Assembly: GCA_023391955.1 (NCBI GenBank)
Contig: JAEWAA010000676.1
Coordinates: 1-10,243, forward strand
Length of the DNA: 10,243 nucleotides
Reading direction: 5' to 3'
Origin: Bacillota bacterium
GTDB taxonomy: Bacteria; Bacillota; Bacilli; Paenibacillales; NBRC-103111
Shown here in pieces: positions 5,868 through 10,243 of this stretch. The stretch's first letter is position 1. The number at the start of each line of letters is the position of its first letter. The notes under the pieces were generated by a model. That model saw only the letters and a list, made by a program, of their open reading frames with translations. It was not told where the DNA came from and searched no databases. The position numbers and the translations under genes are program-made.

Positions 5868-6701
5868 ATGGAAATCCGCTACTCCAATCATCCCCAAGAC
5901 GTGAAAAAGTACGACACAGAAGAGCTGCGCCACCACTTTCTGATTCAAAGCCTGTTTGTACCGGGCGAGCTGAAGCTGGTATACAGCCATAATGACCGCT
6001 TTATTACCGGCTCTGCCGTGCCTGTTAAGGAAGCCATCAAGCTGGAAGCCGACGCCAAGGACATGGGCGCTCCCTTCTTCCTGGCCCGCCGCGAGCTGGG
6101 CATCATCAATATTGGCGCCAAGGGCACCGTTAAGGTGGACGGCACCGCATACGAGCTGGACAACAAGGATTGCCTGTATGTTGGTCTGGGCGCAGAGGAA
6201 GTGCTGTTCGAAAGCGCTGATGCCGCTAACCCGGCCAAGTTCTACCTGAACTCCACTCCGGCCCACAAGCAATACCCGACCGTGAAGGCTGCTCAGAAGG
6301 ATGCCAACCCGCGTCACCTGGGTTCCATCGAAACCTCCAACGAACGCACCATTTATCAATACATCCACGAGAAGGGCATCCAAAGCTGTCAGCTGGTTAT
6401 GGGCCTGACTCAGCTGGATCCGGGCAACATGTGGAATACCATGCCTTGCCACACCCATGAGCGCCGTATGGAAGTTTATCTGTACTTCGATATGCCGGAA
6501 AACGGCGTTGTGTTCCACATGATGGGCCAACCTACCGAAACCCGCCACATCATCATGCGCAACCAGGAAGCGGTTATCTCCCCGAGCTGGTCCATCCACT
6601 CCGGCGTAGGTACTGCCGCTTATACCTTCATCTGGGGTATGGCTGGCGAAAACCAAGCATTCGACGACATGGACGGCGTACCGATGACCGAAATCCGGTA
6701 A
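5868..6701 (+). CDS. kduI: 5-dehydro-4-deoxy-D-glucuronate isomerase (KduI)
   Basis: Predicted product is 277 aa, the usual length of the family (E. coli KduI is 278). It interconverts 5-dehydro-4-deoxy-D-glucuronate and 3-deoxy-D-glycero-2,5-hexodiulosonate (EC 5.3.1.17). This is the step before KduD in breakdown of unsaturated uronates released from pectin or glycosaminoglycans. The cupin-type zinc ligands are visible as His195 and His197 in PCHTHERRMEVY, Glu202, and His244 in SWSIHSG, each one residue before its E. coli counterpart. Other family hallmarks include the start MEIRYSNHPQDVKKYDTEEL, FFLARRELGIINIG, NMWNTMPCHTHERR and FIWGMAGENQAFDDMD. The start follows AAGGAGG (5851-5857) at 10 nt. 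The gene stands alone with its own terminator. kduD and lyase genes are not in this window. The upstream dyads suggest substrate-dependent control. Confidence 0.97.
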   Translation: MEIRYSNHPQDVKKYDTEELRHHFLIQSLFVPGELKLVYSHNDRFITGSAVPVKEAIKLEADAKDMGAPFFLARRELGIINIGAKGTVKVDGTAYELDNKDCLYVGLGAEEVLFESADAANPAKFYLNSTPAHKQYPTVKAAQKDANPRHLGSIETSNERTIYQYIHEKGIQSCQLVMGLTQLDPGNMWNTMPCHTHERRMEVYLYFDMPENGVVFHMMGQPTETRHIIMRNQEAVISPSWSIHSGVGTAAYTFIWGMAGENQAFDDMDGVPMTEIR

Positions 6702-6735
6702 TCTGTAGTCAAAAGTTTTATCTGCGGAGCTCCGC

Positions 6736-6768
6736 GGCCCTTGTGGCTGCAGGGCTCCTTTTGTTTTG
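6736..6768 (+). terminator. Intrinsic terminator of kduI
   Basis: GGCCCT (6736-6741) pairs with AGGGCT (6751-6756) around a 9-nt loop and is followed by CCTTTTGTTTTG. A perfect 12-bp palindrome, GCGGAGCTCCGC (6724-6735), sits immediately upstream, and its GGAG can also pair with CTCC at 6755-6758 to lengthen the stem. Confidence 0.75.
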
Positions 6769-6864
6769 TGCGGGAGAAGCTGATTTGGTTGGGTAGCCGG
6801 AGTTTTTGGAGGGGAGAGCAGGAGAGAGTGGAGAGAGCAGATGAAGCTGCGCGTTGAGAATTTT

Positions 6865-7045
6865 AACGGAACTGAGAGAACCTTAGCCGGGGATTTTAGC
6901 TCAAATTGGAATGTAACGGAACTACGCGGCTCTTAGCGCCACCAAAAGAGAGATTACGGCTGCATTTTGGCCGCTAAGGGTTTGTGAGTTCCGTTACAGA
7001 TTTGACAGGGCCGAATTTAGCGGCTAAGAGTCTCCTAGTTCCGTT
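6865..7045. repeat. Symmetric array of four AACGGAACT-N8-CTTAGC motifs
   Basis: Copies R1 (6865-6887) and R2 (6915-6937) read on the plus strand. R3 (6973-6995) and R4 (7023-7045) read on the minus strand. All four keep exactly 8 bp between the AACGGAACT and CTTAGC blocks, while the 8 bp themselves vary. R1 to R2 and R3 to R4 are each offset by 50 bp, and both inverted pairs share one centre at 6955. The inner pair can fold as TGTAACGGAACT / AGTTCCGTTACA (12 bp), CTTAGC / GCTAAG and CCAAAA / TTTTGG around a 17-nt loop. It is intergenic with no reading frame. I infer a dispersed genomic repeat family, but copy number elsewhere cannot be seen here. Confidence 0.85.
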
Positions 7046-7109
7046 ACAGCGAAGCCAGGGCTGCTTGGGTTGAGAGTTACAGGCTGGCCCCCATGAAGCA
7101 GATTTCCCC

Positions 7110-7137
7110 TTGACTTGGGACACTGGAATGGTATCCT
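7110..7137 (+). promoter_or_regulatory. Likely sigma-A promoter of the aldose epimerase gene
   Basis: TTGACT (7110-7115, five of six) and TATCCT (7132-7137, four of six) are separated by 16 bp. The predicted start is near 7144. A CcpA-site-like sequence, TGAAAGCGTATCA (7152-7164), lies just downstream of it but is one base shorter than the 14-bp cre consensus. Confidence 0.5.
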
Positions 7138-7190
7138 TTGGGAGAAAGATGTGAAAGCGTATCAATCCAAAACGAACAGGAGACCTGTAC

Positions 7191-8186
7191 ATGTCCGTTT
7201 ATGAAGCGAAGGCAGGCGAATTTCAAGGCGAAAAAGCGGTCTGGTTAAAGGCCGGCAAATACGAAGCGGCGATTCTGCCCGAATACGGCGGCAATCTGGT
7301 AGCGTTCCGGGATGTGGAAAAGGGGTACCGGTTCCTGCATGAGCCGGCGGAAGGCGGCATGGAGAATTTCAAAGCCCATCCGGCCATTTACGGGATTCCC
7401 GTATTGTTCCCGCCCAACCGCTACGAGGACGGCAAGTTCCCGTGGAACGGCAAGATGTATCAGCTTCCCATCAACAGCCCCAGGGACAATAATCATATCC
7501 ACGGCTTTGTCCATACCATTCCCTGGACAGTGGAGCATGTTGGCGTACACGGCAGTGAAAGCGTCGTAACCGTAGCCGTTACGGTGCGTGAGGGCCATCC
7601 CGTTTACCAGTATCTTCCCTTTGATTTTACTATCCGCCTGACCTATGCCCTCAGCGCAGAAGGCGGCTTGGCGCAGCATCTGTTTATCCGCAATGACGGG
7701 GATGTTTCCATGCCCTGCCTTCTGGCGTTCCATACGGCAGTAAGTGTGCCTTTTGCACCGGAAAGCGCAGCGGCGGATTATCTGGTGAAGGTCACTATCG
7801 GCGAACGCTGGGAAATGTCCGGCCGTACGCTTCCTACAGGCGGTAAGCTTCCCCTGTCGGCGGAGGAGACCGCTCTGCAGGGAGAAGGCGTGAACCCCTT
7901 TGCCATTCCGCTGGACAACCACTATACGGTCAAGCCCCAGAACGGCCGCAACTTCATGGAGCTGACGGACAAAAAAGAAGGAATTACCCTGGTGTACGAC
8001 GCGGGGACCTCCTACAAACAATGGATGCTTTACAACAACGGAGCCCGGGAAGGTTTCTTCTGCCCCGAACCCCAGATCAACCTGGTGAATGCCCCCAACA
8101 CCGGCCTTCCTGCCGAGGAAATCGGCCTGTTTGGGCTCGAGCCCGGCGAAATTTGGGAAGAACGGGCGCGGCTTTATGTAAAATAA
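7191..8186 (+). CDS. Aldose 1-epimerase family protein (GalM-like)
   Basis: Predicted product is 331 aa, cytoplasmic, a beta-sandwich mutarotase-fold protein. It probably interconverts alpha and beta anomers of a hexose or hexose derivative. The family's active-site landmarks are present. NNHIHGF is at 100-106 with His102 and His104. AFHTAVSVPF contains His181, at the position of the catalytic acid histidine. LDNHY has Asp242, the likely sugar-hydroxyl contact. CPEPQINLVNAPN has Glu293 at the place of the catalytic base in the ExQ...PNSPN region of GalM. It is shorter than E. coli GalM (about 346 aa), and the divergent flanks resemble the broader COG2017/YeaD-like group, so the exact sugar is uncertain and I give no symbol. 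The start follows AGGAGA (7178-7183). The gene is a single transcription unit and its terminator is interrupted by the 8215-8428 element. Confidence 0.88.
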   Translation: MSVYEAKAGEFQGEKAVWLKAGKYEAAILPEYGGNLVAFRDVEKGYRFLHEPAEGGMENFKAHPAIYGIPVLFPPNRYEDGKFPWNGKMYQLPINSPRDNNHIHGFVHTIPWTVEHVGVHGSESVVTVAVTVREGHPVYQYLPFDFTIRLTYALSAEGGLAQHLFIRNDGDVSMPCLLAFHTAVSVPFAPESAAADYLVKVTIGERWEMSGRTLPTGGKLPLSAEETALQGEGVNPFAIPLDNHYTVKPQNGRNFMELTDKKEGITLVYDAGTSYKQWMLYNNGAREGFFCPEPQINLVNAPNTGLPAEEIGLFGLEPGEIWEERARLYVK

Positions 8187-8190
8187 AATT

Positions 8191-8455
8191 AAAAGCCCGA
8201 AGCAAGCTCCAGGGTCTGTCTGACGGAGTTCTGGTGAATCCATTTTCAGCAGCAACATGAACGGGAGGGATAGGTTGGCTTGAGGGCGAGTTTTTTGTTG
8301 GTCTTGACACCTTAACAAACAAATTCAATCAAGGCCAACAAAACGTGTTTGAGCTTCCAAGCCAAGCCTATCCCGGTAGTACATGTTGCCCAGTGAATAT
8401 GGATTCACTGATTTTCTTTGGTCAGACTAGCTCCAGGGCGCTTCGGGCTTTTTTT
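8191..8455. terminator. Bidirectional intrinsic terminator with an element in its loop
   Basis: AAAAGCCCGAAGC (8191-8203) is perfectly complementary to GCTTCGGGCTTTT (8440-8452), and the T-run continues to 8455. On the minus strand the stem is followed by TTTTAATTTTATTTT. It lies between the stops of the convergent epimerase and PNPOx-like genes. The 236 bases between the arms are far too many for a normal terminator. Removing 8215-8428 plus one copy of AGCTCCAGGG leaves the same 13-bp stem with a 12-nt loop. Confidence 0.75.
8205..8438. mobile_element. MITE-like foldback element with 10-bp flanking direct repeats
   Basis: AGCTCCAGGG occurs at 8205-8214 and 8429-8438 and looks like a target-site duplication. 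The 214 bp between them (8215-8428) fold back on themselves. The pairs are GTCTGAC 8218-8224 with 8421-8427, GTGAATCCAT 8234-8243 with 8399-8408, GCAACATG 8252-8259 with 8382-8389, GGGATAGG 8267-8274 with 8367-8374, TTGGCTTG 8275-8282 with 8358-8365, and a 15-bp stem 8293-8307 with 8329-8343 (one G-T) closing a 21-nt loop. There is no open frame of note, so it would be non-autonomous. The alternative is a structured RNA, but direct repeats flanking an otherwise intact terminator favour insertion. Confidence 0.65.
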
Positions 8456-8460
8456 GGCGT

Positions 8461-9084
8461 CTATTCCACCGTCCCGGAGTGTGGAGCATAGGCACGCATC
8501 AGCCCTGCAGTAGCAGCGTCGTCAGGCCTGCCCCGTTCCTCCAGGCGGCTGATCATGATCTCCCTGCGGGCTTCGGAGAGATTCTGGCCGAATTTGAATT
8601 TGGCGGTGATCTCCTCTATGGATATGCGCACGACGGCTACCGCCTTCAGCATCTGCTTGTAGCGGGAATCCTCCGGATCGATGGGGGCATATCCGCCTTC
8701 CGGCTGCAGCTTTTCCATCAGGGCGGTTAAGGCGGAAGCCTTCTCTGCCGGGTCCGTGACCACATCGGCCAATCCTTTAATATGGACCGACTTGAAGAAG
8801 GCGGTTGCGGGGCATGCCACAGGCGAATCGCTGAAGGTGGATGGGATAATGGCGTACTCCTTGGCTACCGCGAAGGTAACCTGGCGGGTCCGGGCAAGGT
8901 CGTCCATTTTCTCCCCCTTGGCCGAACCGTGAAAATAGATGGCTCCGCCGGTGTAGGCATAATTCAGCGGCTTCATGTGTGGCCACCCGTCGGGACCCAT
9001 TACCCCGAGAAAGCCATAGGAAGCCTCCGCCAAAAAGGCGTCGATTTCCTCCCGGCTTTGAACATCAAATTCTTCTCTTCTCAT
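8461..9084 (-). CDS. Pyridoxamine 5'-phosphate oxidase-like (NimA/COG3467-type) flavin-binding protein
   Basis: Predicted product is 207 aa, cytoplasmic. The N-terminal 160 residues form a PNPOx-type FMN-binding split barrel. The sequence runs from EIDAFLAEASYGFLGVMGPDGWPHMKPLNYAY (13-44), through AIYFHGSAKGEKMDDL (48-63), the usual flavin-phosphate-binding region, and VTFAVAKEYAIIPS (69-82), to FKSVHIKGLADVVTD (97-111), a conserved strand. This matches the flavin-nucleotide-binding/NimA-like group rather than true PdxH. Members are flavin reductases or nitro-compound reductases, or of unknown role, so the substrate cannot be given. The C-terminal stretch (about 161-207) is helical and charged. 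Minus-strand AAGGGGG lies about 10 nt before the ATG. It is divergent from the membrane-protein gene with only 56 bp between starts, and shares the terminator of the convergent epimerase gene. Confidence 0.85.
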   Translation of the reverse strand: MRREEFDVQSREEIDAFLAEASYGFLGVMGPDGWPHMKPLNYAYTGGAIYFHGSAKGEKMDDLARTRQVTFAVAKEYAIIPSTFSDSPVACPATAFFKSVHIKGLADVVTDPAEKASALTALMEKLQPEGGYAPIDPEDSRYKQMLKAVAVVRISIEEITAKFKFGQNLSEARREIMISRLEERGRPDDAATAGLMRAYAPHSGTVE

Positions 9085-9140
9085 ATTAGCAGACCCCCTT
9101 GATCCGGATGGATTAAATGATAATAAGCGGAGGCACGCAA

Positions 9141-9602
9141 ATGCTTCATATCTCCAATTTCATTATACCGGTTTTGGTTATGCTTCCCAGTGTGAGTTTT
9201 ATGTTTTTGTCTCCCCGGAATGTGCCGGCCCCCGACGGAAAGCGGGTCCACCCGGTGTTAACCGCTGCGGAGGCTGCAGGACGTGTGGGCACTGTGGCGC
9301 TGCCCCTTTTTTATCCGGCCCATATGGAACATTGGTACGACGCCGTCGCCCTCGGGGGGATGGCCGTATGTCTGCTGCTGTATTACGCCGTTTGGATGGT
9401 TTATTACCAGCGCGGCAGGGATTTCGCCCGGTTATTCGCCCCGTTATGGGGGATTCCCGTACCGCTGGCCGTGTTCCCGTCCATATATTTTCTTCTTGCA
9501 GCCGTTCTTCTGCACGCGGTGCCGCTGCTTGTGGCCGGTCTGATCTTCGGCGCCGCACATATTGCTGTCAGCCTGCAAACCTACCGCCGTACAGTCAGGT
9601 AA
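9141..9602 (+). CDS. Small polytopic membrane protein of unknown function
   Basis: Predicted product is 153 aa. I chose the ATG at 9141 because GGAGG (9129-9133) sits 7 nt upstream. An in-frame ATG at 9117 lacks a Shine-Dalgarno. Hydrophobic segments at about 4-23, 48-60 (weak), 66-88 and 106-146 (long enough for two helices) indicate four or five membrane spans. Loops carry FLSPRNVPAPDGKR, YPAHMEHWYD and YYQRGRDFARLF, and the C-terminus is basic (QTYRRTVR), which suggests a cytoplasmic end. I do not recognise a family or catalytic motif. It is divergent from the flavin protein gene. No U-tailed hairpin was found directly after its stop. Confidence 0.75.
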   Translation: MLHISNFIIPVLVMLPSVSFMFLSPRNVPAPDGKRVHPVLTAAEAAGRVGTVALPLFYPAHMEHWYDAVALGGMAVCLLLYYAVWMVYYQRGRDFARLFAPLWGIPVPLAVFPSIYFLLAAVLLHAVPLLVAGLIFGAAHIAVSLQTYRRTVR

Positions 9603-9636
9603 TATTCGGAAAACCCAGCCAAGCGAGCCAGATGGT

Positions 9637-9665
9637 TTGACAAACGGGGGGATCCGTATTATTGT
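9637..9665 (+). promoter_or_regulatory. Sigma-A promoter of the stalk-domain gene
   Basis: A perfect TTGACA (9637-9642) is followed after 17 bp by TATTGT (9660-9665, four of six). The transcript would start near 9672, giving a leader of about 50 nt. Confidence 0.55.
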
Positions 9666-9693
9666 TTAATTAAACATTTAGACAATAATCTAA
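9658..9693. promoter_or_regulatory. Nested dyads over the predicted transcription start (operator-like)
   Basis: TGTTTAATTAAACA (9663-9676) is a perfect 14-bp palindrome overlapping the -10 box and predicted start. ATTATTGT (9658-9665) and ACAATAAT (9682-9689) form an 8-bp inverted repeat around it with a different centre. TTAGA-CAATAA-TCTAA (9678-9693) is a third dyad. The location is that of a classical repressor site, but AT-rich sequence raises the chance rate of such matches. Confidence 0.4.
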
Positions 9694-9722
9694 TTATATG
9701 ATCTGGAAAGGGCTGATGAAGA

Positions 9723-10238
9723 TTGAAAAAACAAGCGGCACTTTTATCCTTATCCTTGCTCGTCGCCTCCAGTTTGTCCATACCCGCAGGTGTTCTGGGC
9801 GCAGCTGAAGCTCCTGCTTCCGCATCGGCAGGAAGCCTCTCTCTCTCCGCCTCCCCGCATGAGCAAAATACCCTGGTTCCCCTGCGTTATGGGGCGGAGC
9901 TGCTGGGTGCACGGGTGGAATGGAACGAAGCGGAACGGAGTGCCACAGCCTCCAGAGGCTCCTCGGTGCTGAAGGTGTGGATTGACTCTGCGGAAGCGGA
10001 GCTAAACGGGGCAAAAATCCATCTTGGCGCACCTGTCCGCCTGGTGAATGAACAGACGGTGCTGCCTCTTGCGGCTTTGGAGCAATTCGCCCAGCTGGCA
10101 CTGGATGGAAGCGGACAGCAACCGGTGGCCCAGGATGACCTGACGTTGAAGGCAACCGCCTATGTTTATCATCTCCTTACCGGCAACGGGGAGCAGCTGG
10201 CAGCCGGTACCTCTCCGAATCTGCTAAAAGCCTTCTGA
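9723..10238 (+). CDS. Secreted copper amine oxidase N-terminal (stalk) domain protein, possibly truncated
   Basis: Predicted product is 171 aa from a TTG at 9723, with AAAGGG (9707-9712) 10 nt upstream. This start gives a complete signal peptide (MKKQAALLSLSLLVASSLSI, cleavage near VLGAAEA). The ATG at 9716 is in another frame without a signal peptide. Residues about 50-125 match the CuAO_N1/stalk domain, with TLVPLRYGAELLGARVEW, ATASRGSSVLKVWIDS and APVRLVNEQTVLPLAALEQF. These domains occur in many secreted Paenibacillus and Clostridium proteins and probably mediate wall or protein contact, not catalysis. Residues 142-171 (DDLTLKATAYVYHLL...PNLLKAF) look like the opening helices of a further domain, reminiscent of DUF3887, yet a TGA stops it there, 5 bp from the window edge. 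It may be a short protein, or a longer one broken by a nonsense or frameshift change. Confidence 0.75.
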   Translation: MKKQAALLSLSLLVASSLSIPAGVLGAAEAPASASAGSLSLSASPHEQNTLVPLRYGAELLGARVEWNEAERSATASRGSSVLKVWIDSAEAELNGAKIHLGAPVRLVNEQTVLPLAALEQFAQLALDGSGQQPVAQDDLTLKATAYVYHLLTGNGEQLAAGTSPNLLKAF

Positions 10239-10243
10239 GCCAA

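Larger units (their letters stand above)
6702..7190. other. 489-bp gene-less region between kduI and the aldose epimerase
   Basis: No credible coding frame is present. From left to right it holds the kduI terminator (6736-6768), a purine-rich GGAGAG tract (about 6808-6837), the four-copy symmetric repeat array (6865-7045), and the epimerase promoter and ribosome binding site (7110-7183). Most of the length is accounted for by the repeat array. Confidence 0.7.

Noticed and set aside
5820..6656. A 278-codon minus-strand frame opposite kduI
   Set aside because: KduI on the plus strand is certain from zinc ligands and length. The antisense frame has no family features.
6865..7045. CRISPR array
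   Set aside because: Repeats are bipartite, two of the four are inverted, the intervals are not uniform spacers, and no cas genes are nearby.
7245..8318. A 357-codon minus-strand frame opposite the aldose epimerase
   Set aside because: It would begin inside the foldback element and has no start signal or motif. The plus-strand epimerase explains the conservation pattern.
8205..8438. 6S RNA or other named regulatory RNA
   Set aside because: The segment is rod-like, but I could not match it to any RNA family by conserved motif, and the flanking direct repeats are better explained by insertion.
9117..9140. Upstream ATG start for the small membrane protein
   Set aside because: No Shine-Dalgarno precedes it. 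GGAGG sits 7 nt before the ATG at 9141.
9716..9730. ATG at 9716 as start of the last gene
   Set aside because: It is in a different frame that yields an Arg-rich sequence without signal peptide. The TTG at 9723 gives a textbook signal peptide and the stalk domain.

Overview
The window looks like a chromosomal segment of a Firmicute of the Paenibacillus type. The evidence is moderately high GC by eye, strong AAGGAGG-like ribosome binding sites, an SLH-domain surface protein, a secreted copper-amine-oxidase-type stalk-domain protein, kduI, and many U-tailed intrinsic terminators. Genus-level placement is inference, since no database search was possible. The segment is mostly ordinary single-gene transcription units separated by terminators. 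No phage, plasmid, conjugation or CRISPR genes are visible.

Layout: 1-85 is the 3' tail of an unrecognised gene. A bidirectional terminator (105-155) separates it from a convergent, membrane-anchored FAD oxidoreductase-like gene (169-1761, minus). A divergent intergenic region with several inverted repeats (1762-2035) leads to a secreted three-SLH-domain cell-wall protein (2036-3283, plus), then a SAM methyltransferase (3385-4191, plus). Two back-to-back terminators (4192-4292) divide this from a PLP aminotransferase on the minus strand (4309-5616). The aminotransferase is divergent from kduI (5868-6701, plus), and the shared upstream region (5617-5867) carries overlapping palindromes and tandem direct repeats. 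A 489-bp gene-less region (6702-7190) holds the kduI terminator, a purine-rich tract and a symmetric four-copy repeat array. A GalM-like aldose epimerase (7191-8186, plus) follows. Its terminator appears to be split by a 214-bp foldback element. Beyond it lie a PNPOx/NimA-like flavin protein (8461-9084, minus), a small polytopic membrane protein (9141-9602, plus) and a secreted stalk-domain protein (9723-10238, plus) whose stop codon is followed by only 5 bases before the window ends.

Functionally, kduI (pectin or glycosaminoglycan-derived uronate catabolism) and the aldose epimerase point to polysaccharide-sugar use. The SLH protein, the anchored oxidoreductase and the stalk-domain protein act at or outside the membrane. 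No multigene pathway is encoded entirely inside the window.

The two most unusual items are non-coding. One is the array of four AACGGAACT-N8-CTTAGC motifs at 6865-7045, spaced exactly 50 bp within each pair and mirror-symmetric about position 6955. The other is the long foldback sequence at 8215-8428, flanked by 10-bp direct repeats inside the loop of an intrinsic terminator, which is the signature expected of a small non-autonomous mobile element.
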